From Vibrio syngnathi (GTDB lineage: Bacteria; Pseudomonadota; Gammaproteobacteria; Enterobacterales; Vibrionaceae): a stretch of 64,000 nt of DNA. The notes below the pieces were generated by a model, which was not told where the DNA came from, made no database searches, and worked only from the letters and a program-made list of their open reading frames with translations. The stretch's first letter is position 1, and each line of letters begins with the position of its first letter. The DNA is taken from assembly GCF_002119525.1 (NCBI RefSeq), contig NZ_CP017916.1:558001-622000 (forward strand). The letters run 5' to 3'. Below, one piece after another: positions 56,601 to 64,000 of this stretch. The translations under genes and the position numbers were made by a program.

Positions 56601-59600
56601 CTAACTGGTCAGTAGTTTTTGTAGCTTATCCCTTAGAGTCTCAATATGAGTTCTTTCAGGTGTCTGTTCTTTACAGTGCTCAAGTATAAACTCGATAGAG
56701 CTCAGTACCGTTCGCCAGCGAGGTGTTTTCGGTAGAGTTTCTACGCGTAGGTACTTGTCTAGCGTTCGAGTTTGTAGGGTACTGCGGTCTAGGTAGACGC
56801 GCCACAAGCCACTCTTCTCTGCGAAGGCAAACTTGGTTTCCCCAGTAACAGACTCCCAGTAGATGATGGCATTCGTCATGACATCGACCAGTACTTCACG
56901 CATCAGCTCTTGTTTGTTTTTACCTTCACCGGTTGCTTTATCTGCAAGGCGAGTAAATTCACCGCCAAGCTCTTTCAGTTGTTGAAGTTTATCTTTGTCA
57001 CCCTCAAAGGCGTAGCTTGAAAGTGCCTCAACTGCCGTTTCAAGGTTATTGACTCGGTTTGAATTAACCCCACCACCGACATTAAAGATATACATAGTGT
57101 CGAGCCCTGAGCCTTCAGGTAGCTTGAGAATGTCACTTGGTATGCGCTGACGAGTGTCGTCTATATAGATGTCAATATCACCACAATAGTGAGCTTGTTC
57201 CACCTTAAGGTATTTAGGTGCAATGATCTCATCGGCCATCGAGCGTTTAAGCTGTTCTTGGCCACGCCTAAATAGTTTTGCTGCTGCTTCGTTGGCAAAT
57301 CGAATACGTTGATCATCACGAATACAGATGATGGCCTCTGGGGCTGATTCTAGCTGCTCTAGCAAGCGCCCTTGAGTTTCTAGCAGGTTAGCTTCAACCA
57401 TGGCTCTGTGTTTAAGCTCTAGTTGCAATTGGTCATTCTCAAGACGCCTTTGCTCAGCTTTACTTGCTGATAAGTGAGCCGTAATTCGCGCCGCCAGCTC
57501 TTGTTTGTTGAACGGTTTAGACAAGTAATCATTGGCACCTGCTTCAAAGCCACGAACTCGATCTTCTGCTTGGTTTAGTGCAGTGAGCATGATGATTGGC
57601 AACTGTGCATGATCGTATTGCTTACGCAGTGCTTCACACACCTGATAGCCACTCATACCTGGCATCATAATATCGAGCAGAAGTAACTCTGGCTTCTCTT
57701 TCTCAATCAGTTCAATGGTTTCTGGGCCGTCACATGCGGTGCGCACTCGATAACCTTCCAATTTCAAGAAACTGTCTAGCACGCGCAAGTTTACTGGCTC
57801 ATCATCGGCGATCACCAGTAACGGACCGTCTGGGTCTTCACTGATAACACTATTTTCTTGTTGGTTGTTATCAATTAAATCTGGCGCTTGGAAGTGCGAA
57901 TAGCTTCCTGAATCACTGTAGTTATCCAACTCTTCTTGGGTGGCTAAAGGTAAGGTAAAGCTGAACGTCGTGCCAAGCATTGGCTGGCTACTTACGTACA
58001 GTGAACCGCCCATCAGTTCAATCAGCTGACGACTTATGGACAACCCAAGGCCTGCACCTTGGCGATAGTTACTAGAGTCTTGCCCGGCTTGAATCAGTGG
58101 TTCAAAGATGTGTTCTAGGTATTCAGCAGGTATGCCTTGGCCTGTATCAACAACTTGTACGCGAATGTTGTCGTCGATAACGCTTGCTGAGATAACAATT
58201 TTACCTTCTGATGTGTACTTGATGGCATTGCCGACCAAGTTATACATCACTTGTTCGAGTCGTTGAGGATCGGACGAAACTAGCCCTAAATCACTGGGTA
58301 CTTGGTTAATAATTCGAATTGGCTTATTGCCCAACAGATGATGAGACAACTCGAGTACTAAGCTGGTAGCAGCAGATAAATCAACAGCCGATTTATTAAT
58401 GTCTAAGCTGCCGTAGCGCATTTTGTGGTAATCAAGTAGATCATCGACCAGTGTTGCCAATCTCTGGCCACTATTGATGATGATATCCAACTGGTACTTC
58501 TGATTGGCAGGAATAGGGCCGTTTGCGCCAGATATTAGCGCTTCAGCAATACCTACCATGCCATGTAATGGCGTTCTGAGTTCATGCGAAGTCGTCGCCA
58601 AGAATTCATCTTTCAGTTTATTGGCAAGCTGCAACTCTTCATTTTGTTTTTGAATGGTCTTAAGGTTGTCCTCAAGCTCATCATTTTGGCTCTTAATGAG
58701 TAGCATCTTTTCACGAATCGAACGCTGCATTCTTTCGAAGCTTACCGCGAGACGGCCTATCTCATCTTTTCGTTCGGTATTAATCATGGTTTCATCAAGG
58801 TCACCCGCAGAGACTTTCTCTGCTGCCCATGTGAGCTTGAGTAACGGTGATGTAATGAAGTTAGACAGATAATGGGATGCGACAAATACAAGAATAATCG
58901 CCGTCAGCATCACGATTACGAAGATCTTTTCTAACTGATGGATACGGGCAAACGCTTCTTTCTCAGGAAGCTCGACGACCAGTGCCCAAGTCGCATATTT
59001 GAGTTCAATTGGAGTATATGCAGCGATGATCGCTTGATCTTGAGCGTTGTCGAAGGTGCCTACGGCCGTTTCTCCCGCAAGGGCTTTATCAACAACATCT
59101 AAACTCAAATTAATCGACTCTTGCGAATGGGCAAGGCTACGCGGCAGATGATCATCGCCGACAAGCAAGGTCTGAATATTCGAGCTCTTGTTGAGATCGG
59201 CGATCAGCTTCGTAATACCGTTAATCGGTAGTCTAAACATGGCGTAACTGTGTAGATAGCCCTGTTGAACGATAGGTGCGCCTAACCATGCGGTCTGTTT
59301 ACCATTTTCGTCTTTAAAGTCAGAAACGATAACTGGCGTGTAGTCTTCGTTGGATTTACGTTTGTCTTTTACGTCCTTTTCTAGGCGTTGAAAGGTTTTG
59401 CCGAGGTTTGCATTTTTGTACTTACCTGTCAGTAAGTTGGTGCCGTAGTCATCGTGCTTAAAAACTGAATAAGCGATGTTACCGTTAATGTCGACCAATA
59501 AAATGTCGTCAAAATCAGAACGCTTAAGCAGCTCTAAATAAGAGTTGTGGTAGCGCTTGTGAAGTAGACGATAGCGCTCGCTGCCAATAAAGCTGCTGGA

Positions 59601-59990
59601 TTCAGGGAGAATCGATGTTTTGATTTGATCGCCAGATCCTTTTATATAACGCTGCTGCGCATTAGCGCGTGCTTCGTCAATGTCTAGCCCTAGGCGTTGA
59701 AATGCATTGATCAAACCATAGAATCGCCCGCCACTGGCATTGGCAAGCTCTGAGCGAACAAAGCCCATCACTTGAGATTCTTGAGCTTGTAGGTAATCGA
59801 CAATTTGCTGCTGTTTAGTATCTCGGACGGAAACAAGGTGTGAAGTACTTTGTTCCTGAAGATCCTGACTGTGCGATTGGAGGAAAAATATCGCGATAAG
59901 TGTCACCGGGGTAATACTAAGGACAAGAAATGCCAGCATTAGAGTATTTTGAAGGCGCTTAAACTTCTGCTTACGATAGAATCTAAACAT
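56601..59990 (-). CDS. chiS: Chitin catabolic cascade sensor ChiS (hybrid histidine kinase, DNA-binding)
   Basis: Inner-membrane regulator of 1129 residues. TM1 (about 17-38), a periplasmic sensor domain, TM2 (about 350-372), HAMP and a coiled-coil lead into HisKA with the His at residue 469 (TTSHELRTPLHG). Next come HATPase_c (NLVGNAIKYTSEGK, DTGQGIP, GAGLGLSIS), a receiver domain with Asp773 (LLLLDIMMPGMSG), a PAS-like stretch and a C-terminal region of about 110 residues. In V. cholerae that end of ChiS binds the chb promoter directly from the membrane, and CBP holds the protein inactive without chitin oligosaccharide. All canonical kinase residues remain. It is transcribed in the same direction as the operon it controls but separately. 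Confidence 0.95.
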   Translation of the reverse strand: MFRFYRKQKFKRLQNTLMLAFLVLSITPVTLIAIFFLQSHSQDLQEQSTSHLVSVRDTKQQQIVDYLQAQESQVMGFVRSELANASGGRFYGLINAFQRLGLDIDEARANAQQRYIKGSGDQIKTSILPESSSFIGSERYRLLHKRYHNSYLELLKRSDFDDILLVDINGNIAYSVFKHDDYGTNLLTGKYKNANLGKTFQRLEKDVKDKRKSNEDYTPVIVSDFKDENGKQTAWLGAPIVQQGYLHSYAMFRLPINGITKLIADLNKSSNIQTLLVGDDHLPRSLAHSQESINLSLDVVDKALAGETAVGTFDNAQDQAIIAAYTPIELKYATWALVVELPEKEAFARIHQLEKIFVIVMLTAIILVFVASHYLSNFITSPLLKLTWAAEKVSAGDLDETMINTERKDEIGRLAVSFERMQRSIREKMLLIKSQNDELEDNLKTIQKQNEELQLANKLKDEFLATTSHELRTPLHGMVGIAEALISGANGPIPANQKYQLDIIINSGQRLATLVDDLLDYHKMRYGSLDINKSAVDLSAATSLVLELSHHLLGNKPIRIINQVPSDLGLVSSDPQRLEQVMYNLVGNAIKYTSEGKIVISASVIDDNIRVQVVDTGQGIPAEYLEHIFEPLIQAGQDSSNYRQGAGLGLSISRQLIELMGGSLYVSSQPMLGTTFSFTLPLATQEELDNYSDSGSYSHFQAPDLIDNNQQENSVISEDPDGPLLVIADDEPVNLRVLDSFLKLEGYRVRTACDGPETIELIEKEKPELLLLDIMMPGMSGYQVCEALRKQYDHAQLPIIMLTALNQAEDRVRGFEAGANDYLSKPFNKQELAARITAHLSASKAEQRRLENDQLQLELKHRAMVEANLLETQGRLLEQLESAPEAIICIRDDQRIRFANEAAAKLFRRGQEQLKRSMADEIIAPKYLKVEQAHYCGDIDIYIDDTRQRIPSDILKLPEGSGLDTMYIFNVGGGVNSNRVNNLETAVEALSSYAFEGDKDKLQQLKELGGEFTRLADKATGEGKNKQELMREVLVDVMTNAIIYWESVTGETKFAFAEKSGLWRVYLDRSTLQTRTLDKYLRVETLPKTPRWRTVLSSIEFILEHCKEQTPERTHIETLRDKLQKLLTS

Positions 59991-60128
59991 AAATTGGGTA
60001 CTACTTTCCTTTGATGTACTGCTTGAAAGGGATGAAAACAGGTACAGAGAATAGAATTAATGGGTTCCAATTTAACGAAATTAACGAGTTTTTTTACTTT
60101 GACAAGTAAGTGGTATTTAAAGCGTGTG

Positions 60129-60154
60129 CAAAAGCTCATTTTTATGGGCTTTTG
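60129..60154 (-). terminator. Possible terminator of rsmC
   Basis: CAAAAGCTCA / TGGGCTTTTG ten-base-pair stem with one G-U pair and a 6-nt loop. There is no good T tract beyond the stem, so efficiency is doubtful. Confidence 0.4.
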
Positions 60155-60207
60155 ATAGAAATATGAACAGACAACGCAGATAGTGACCCTGCGCTGTGTA
60201 AAAGGAG

Positions 60208-61230
60208 CTATTTGTTTGCGTGATAGATCGCGAATTTGGTGGTCTTATTTAGAGTCGCGCATTTTCCAAAAGCTTGCTCGATAATTGGAATGTATTTTAA
60301 AAAACTGTTCGCAACAATAATCATCTCACCAGAACGCTTCAAGTGTTTAGGAGCCTCTGCAAGTAAGGTCTCAGTCGCGCTGTAGCTTGTATCCAAACCA
60401 GAATGGAATGGTGGGTTACTGATGATGAATTGGTAATCTTTTGATGTATCAGAGTAGACATCTGAGGCGAAGACATTCCCCGTTAAACCGTTCGCTTCTA
60501 ACGTAGCTTGGCTTGATGCTACGGCAAATGCACTGATGTCGCACATTTCTAGCTCGATATCCGGGTGACGAGATGCCATTACCGCGCCCAATACGCCTGC
60601 ACCACAGCCAAAGTCGAGTACTTTGCCTTTTAGTTTTGGCAGGGTATCCAACAGAAGTTGGCTACCAACATCGAATTGACCGTGGCTAAACACGCCTGGA
60701 AGGCTTTTCACTGTAAGTGATTGCTCACCAATGTTAACCGTGTAGGTTTTAAACCACTCTTGTAGGTTGAAGGCTGGTGGTTGCTCGAAGCATTGACCCC
60801 AGTAGAAAGAACAACGACGCGCTGAATCGTATTTCACGACTTTGCCGTAAGAAGCGAACATCTTTTCGATACTTTTAACACCAGAACGATTTTCGCCAAC
60901 TACGACAATCTCGGTATCTTTACCTAGCTTGGCAAATAACATCGCCAACAGAAATTCCGCTTCCGCTTTGGCCTTTGGCCAGTACAGCATCACTAAGTCA
61001 GCTTTGGTTTCTTCGGTAAACTCTGCACCATAAAAACGTTGGATGGTGTTGCAGCCTTCTAATTGACGGTAGTAGCTGTAATTAGAGGTAAATACGGTGA
61101 CTGATTCACAATGTTTCGCTAATTCAACAGGGAATAAGTCTTCTGCCTCACCTGCAACTAAAACATGTTTGCCTTCAAAGTAGGCGAGTTGGCGTTGAGC
61201 AATTTGGCTTGGGGCAATATAAGCTGACAT
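60208..61230 (-). CDS. rsmC: 16S rRNA (guanine(1207)-N(2))-methyltransferase RsmC
   Basis: 340 residues. An N-terminal degenerate methyltransferase-like domain is followed by the catalytic one with SAM motif [16 protein letters not shown] and the target motif ISNPPFHSG. It methylates G1207 of 16S rRNA. The ATG at 61230 ([14 protein letters not shown]) matches the family start; an open frame runs 20 codons further upstream with unrelated sequence. Confidence 0.95.
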   Translation of the reverse strand: MSAYIAPSQIAQRQLAYFEGKHVLVAGEAEDLFPVELAKHCESVTVFTSNYSYYRQLEGCNTIQRFYGAEFTEETKADLVMLYWPKAKAEAEFLLAMLFAKLGKDTEIVVVGENRSGVKSIEKMFASYGKVVKYDSARRCSFYWGQCFEQPPAFNLQEWFKTYTVNIGEQSLTVKSLPGVFSHGQFDVGSQLLLDTLPKLKGKVLDFGCGAGVLGAVMASRHPDIELEMCDISAFAVASSQATLEANGLTGNVFASDVYSDTSKDYQFIISNPPFHSGLDTSYSATETLLAEAPKHLKRSGEMIIVANSFLKYIPIIEQAFGKCATLNKTTKFAIYHANK

Positions 61231-61340
61231 AGGACACTCTATTGAATCGTTAGCAAAAAATGAGGGCGGATTTTCGCATAATCCGCCCAAAGCTTGAAGT
61301 GTTTAATACGAGTTCGGCAACCAAGTTGCTGAACAGTTGA

Positions 61341-62426
61341 TCAACTCTTGTCTTGCTGGTTTAAAAAGTCTTTAAACTCTTCATCGTAAATATTGAAAAG
61401 AACGATAGTAATAGCAAAGATCAGTGGGCCGTAGATAAGACCAATGAGGCCAAAAAGTTGAATACCACCCAACAGTGAGAAGAAGATCATTAGGGTATTC
61501 ATGCCGGCACTGCCTTGCATCAGCAGCGGGCGCAGCAGGTTGTCAATCGAACCTACAATCGCTACGCAGTAAACCGTTAGGAAAATAGCCCACGTTGTGT
61601 CACCTGTTAGGAACAAGTAAGTTGCGGCTGGGATCCAGATTAGTGCCGTACCGACCACTGGAATGAAAGAGGAAAAACCCATCATGGTGCCCCAGAACAA
61701 CCCAGGGAAACCTGCAATCCACATACCTAAACCGCCTGCAATACCTTGTGCAATCGCCGTTAAGAATGAGCCCATCACTGCAGACTTAGAAACTTGCTCA
61801 ATCTCAGTGAGGAGCTTGTCTTCTTGGCTACGAGATAACGGAAGAATATGACGAACCACACTAATGATTTTGTCGTGATCTCTTAATAAGAAGAACAAAA
61901 CAAACAGCATCAAAAAGAAATCCATTAAGAAGTTGGTCGCATCACCAAGGATTTTCGCACTAATACCAACCAACTTAGAACCAAAGCTTGTCGCGAATTC
62001 TCCGACTTTCTGTGCGATGGCTTGGGGCTCAATGTTGTCGAAAGGCAGATAGTTATTCGCGAACGATAAAGCTTTCACTACTAAAGGGTGTTCAAACAAG
62101 GTTTGAATACCGCCGTGTGTTACCCATTGATAGGTGTTCTGAGAGAACAGAGAACCTTGCTGAACAATGGCTGCAAATACTGCCAATAAAGGGATAACAA
62201 TAATGAAAGTCAGGATCACACAAGACAGCAGAGAGACGATGTTTTCTTTATTCGGGAGTTTTTTTTCAAGCCACTCATGGATCGGGAACATCAAGAGTGA
62301 AATGATAAAGGCCATTACGATTGAGTTGACGTAAGGCTCGATAAGCAAGTAGCAAGCATAAGCCGCCGCAAGTAGGGCAATGATGATCACCCAGTGGCTG
62401 GTATTGATTTTGAGTTTTTCTGACAC
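61341..62426 (-). CDS. perM: PerM / AI-2E family transporter-like permease
   Basis: Inner-membrane protein of 361 residues with about eight hydrophobic segments. The family signature GFSSFIPVVGTALIWIPAA and GLIYGPLIFAITIVLFNIYDEEF at the end are present. The family includes E. coli PerM and the disputed AI-2 exporter TqsA; the substrate is unknown. It is divergent from a 41-codon membrane-protein gene, with 76 bp between the start codons. Confidence 0.9.
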   Translation of the reverse strand: MSEKLKINTSHWVIIIALLAAAYACYLLIEPYVNSIVMAFIISLLMFPIHEWLEKKLPNKENIVSLLSCVILTFIIVIPLLAVFAAIVQQGSLFSQNTYQWVTHGGIQTLFEHPLVVKALSFANNYLPFDNIEPQAIAQKVGEFATSFGSKLVGISAKILGDATNFLMDFFLMLFVLFFLLRDHDKIISVVRHILPLSRSQEDKLLTEIEQVSKSAVMGSFLTAIAQGIAGGLGMWIAGFPGLFWGTMMGFSSFIPVVGTALIWIPAATYLFLTGDTTWAIFLTVYCVAIVGSIDNLLRPLLMQGSAGMNTLMIFFSLLGGIQLFGLIGLIYGPLIFAITIVLFNIYDEEFKDFLNQQDKS

Positions 62427-62502
62427 GTTAATGGTCTCTATATTTACGTTCTGAGTTTATAATGGCTGCAAAACAGAGAGTTAGCAATGAGGAGTTTTGA
62501 TA

Positions 62503-62628
62503 ATGGGATGCTGTAATAAAGATAAGAAATGCCAAGATGAAGAACAGCAAATAAAAAAAGAGATCCCTTGGTTCAGAATGTTCCTAGGTACGCTGATGTT
62601 GCTGGTTTTTCTTTTCTGGGAACGTTAA
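62503..62628 (+). CDS. Small Cys-rich single-pass membrane protein, 41 residues, unrecognised
   Basis: ATG with AGGAG eight bases upstream opens a 41-codon frame. The N-terminal 20 residues are hydrophilic with three cysteines (MGCCNKDKKCQDEEQQ) and a later IPWFR. One hydrophobic helix (MFLGTLMLLVFLFW) follows, and the protein ends ER. This layout predicts a cytoplasmic thiol-rich head on a C-terminal anchor. A hairpin with a T tract follows (62641-62685). It is divergent from perM. I do not recognise a family. Ribosome binding site, start, stop and terminator together make it a convincing small gene. Confidence 0.7.
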   Translation: MGCCNKDKKCQDEEQQIKKEIPWFRMFLGTLMLLVFLFWER

Positions 62629-62640
62629 TCGCTTTTGGTT

Positions 62641-62685
62641 CAGCTTTAGCCTTAATCGACGGCTAAAAAGCTGTCATATTTTTGG
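62641..62685 (+). terminator. Terminator of the small membrane-protein gene
   Basis: CAGCTTTAGCC pairs with GGCTAAAAAGCTG, with a 2-nt bulge, around a 9-nt loop; TCATATTTTTGG follows. Confidence 0.6.
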
Positions 62686-62703
62686 CTAATGAACGCGATG
62701 TAT

Positions 62704-62731
62704 AAAAAAGGGCTACATCTAATGCAGCCCT
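62704..62731 (-). terminator. Terminator of hemL
   Basis: AGGGCTACAT / ATGCAGCCCT ten-base-pair stem with one G-U pair. On the minus strand it is followed by TTTTTTATA. It lies 38 bases past the hemL stop. Confidence 0.85.
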
Positions 62732-62768
62732 AAATTCAATCGGTTAGCGACTTATAAAGTGCTTTCGA

Positions 62769-64000
62769 TTATTTGCTTTCAGCAGCAATGATCGCAAGAG
62801 AGCGGTCAGCCGCTTCTAGTGTTGCATCCAGTTCTTTTGAACCATGAGCAAGAGAAGTAAAGCTTGCTTCGAATGCTGAAGGTGCAAGGTAAACACCGTG
62901 ATCTAGCATTAGGTGGAAGAAGCGCTTGAAGCGTTCTACATCACACTTAGTTACATCTTCGTAGCACGTTACCGTTTCTTGGTCTGTGAAGAAGAAACCA
63001 AACATACCGCCAACTTGGTGAACTAGCATAGGGATGCCGTGCTTGTCAGCAAGTTGCTTGAAGCCATTTGCCAACTGCTTAGTTTTTGACGCTAGACGCT
63101 TTTCGTTGCCTTCTTCTCTTAGAAGGTTCAAACATGCGTAGCCAGCAGCCATTGCAACAGGGTTGCCTGAAAGCGTACCTGCTTGGTAAACAGGACCCGT
63201 TGGTGCGATGTATTGCATCACGTCTTTACGACCACCAAAAGCACCCACAGGCATGCCGCCGCCGATCACTTTACCAAGACACGTTAAGTCTGGCTTGATG
63301 TTGTAGTAAGCCTGAGCACAACCTTCAGCAACGCGGAAACCTGTCATTACTTCATCAAAGATTAGCAACGCACCTTCTTGGTCACAGATTTCACGTAGAC
63401 CTTCGTGGAAGCCTTTTACTGGTGGGATACAGTTCATGTTGCCCGCTACAGGCTCAACGATGATACAAGCAATCTCGCCTTTGTTTGCTGCGAAGATTTC
63501 ACGTACTGAATCTAGATTGTTGAAGGTTGCTGTTAGCGTTAGTTTCGCAAAATCAGCCGGTACGCCAGGTGAGCTTGGCTGACCTAAAGTCAGTGCGCCA
63601 GAACCTGCTTTTACCAGTAGGCTGTCTGCGTGGCCGTGGTAGCAGCCTTCAAACTTAAGAATTTTGTCACGACCAGTGAAGCCACGAGCAAGACGAATCG
63701 CACTCATTGTTGCTTCTGTACCTGAGCTCACCATGCGTAGCTGTTCCATTGATGGAACCATCTCAGAGACAAGTTCAGCCATTTTGATTTCAGTTTCGGT
63801 TGGAGCACCGAAGCTAAGGCCGCGTTGAGCTGCTGCAATAACAGCATCTCGAATAACAACGTGGTTGTGACCAAGGATCATTGGACCCCAAGAGCCAACG
63901 TAATCGATATACGCTTTACCATCAGCATCAAAAATAAGTGGGCCATCAGCGCGTTCAACGAAGATAGGAGAACCACCTACGCCATTGAATGCACGAACTG
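62769..64000 (-). CDS. hemL: Glutamate-1-semialdehyde 2,1-aminomutase (5' end missing)
   Basis: PLP enzyme that makes 5-aminolevulinate in the C5 heme pathway. The frame is open to the right edge; about 21 N-terminal codons lie outside, judging from the E. coli protein. Visible motifs: [36 protein letters not shown], the PLP Asp in [13 protein letters not shown] and the Schiff-base Lys in [17 protein letters not shown]. All key residues are intact. Confidence 0.96.
   Translation of the reverse strand, partial: VRAFNGVGGSPIFVERADGPLIFDADGKAYIDYVGSWGPMILGHNHVVIRDAVIAAAQRGLSFGAPTETEIKMAELVSEMVPSMEQLRMVSSGTEATMSAIRLARGFTGRDKILKFEGCYHGHADSLLVKAGSGALTLGQPSSPGVPADFAKLTLTATFNNLDSVREIFAANKGEIACIIVEPVAGNMNCIPPVKGFHEGLREICDQEGALLIFDEVMTGFRVAEGCAQAYYNIKPDLTCLGKVIGGGMPVGAFGGRKDVMQYIAPTGPVYQAGTLSGNPVAMAAGYACLNLLREEGNEKRLASKTKQLANGFKQLADKHGIPMLVHQVGGMFGFFFTDQETVTCYEDVTKCDVERFKRFFHLMLDHGVYLAPSAFEASFTSLAHGSKELDATLEAADRSLAIIAAESK

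Overview
The window reads as chromosome I of a Vibrio, most likely a member of the Splendidus clade. The evidence is gene content and order typical of Vibrio: pilB-pilA/nadC/ampD, pdhR-aceE-aceF-lpdA, a LuxR/HapR-type quorum-sensing regulator beside hpt, and the complete diacetylchitobiose operon beside chiS. Base composition is moderate and uniform. The housekeeping enzymes show strong CTA/GAA/GGT-type codon preference. I see no prophage, insertion sequence, integron, CRISPR array, rRNA or tRNA. This is conserved core genome, and the novelty is mostly intergenic.

Layout. 1-4.1 kb: the end of a type IV pilus locus (pilB cut by the window edge, pilA), nadC, and divergent ampD. 4.1-11.3 kb: pdhR with a near-perfect operator, then the pyruvate dehydrogenase genes. 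11.3-11.9 kb: an intergenic block with an ERIC element, a terminator and a 118-bp tandem repeat. 11.9-16.2 kb: the luxR/hapR-family regulator, hpt, and a divergent carbonic anhydrase / SulP transporter pair. 16.4-18.2 kb: a YadGH-type ABC exporter. 18.2-24.4 kb, minus strand: pcnB-folK-panB-panC, gluQ, dksA, sfsA. 24.4-31.7 kb: hrpB, mrcB and a patatin-like type Vd autotransporter. 31.9-37.1 kb: acnB, yacL, then glnK-amtB behind a sigma-54 promoter. 37.2-41.1 kb: an FbpABC-type ferric iron importer behind a Fur-box-like site. 41.2-60 kb: the ten-gene chitobiose operon and chiS. 60-64 kb: rsmC, perM, a 41-codon membrane-protein gene, and hemL cut by the right edge.

How the genes work together. 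Chitin runs through the window. The periplasmic binding protein and four transporter genes import (GlcNAc)2. A GH9 exo-glucosaminidase, a GH20 hexosaminidase, a GlcN/GlcNAc-type kinase, chitobiose phosphorylase and a hexose-phosphate mutase feed the sugars into amino-sugar metabolism. ChiS, encoded alongside, controls the operon. The pilA/pilB genes belong to the chitin-regulated pilus family, and the LuxR/HapR-type regulator is the quorum-sensing input to chitin-induced competence in Vibrio, so parts of that circuit sit at both ends of the window. PdhR control, aconitase B, GlnK/AmtB and the iron importer add central carbon, nitrogen and iron control.

Most notable unexplained signals: a 76-nt structured inverted repeat in the leader of the chitobiose operon; a terminator hairpin upstream of glnK that also reads as an NtrC site; a second PdhR-like box 137 bp upstream of the first; the 118-bp tandem repeat between lpdA and luxR; paired inverted repeats upstream of the YadGH exporter; and the small gene at 62503-62628. 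All calls come from reading the sequence and from memory of the families; no database search was run.
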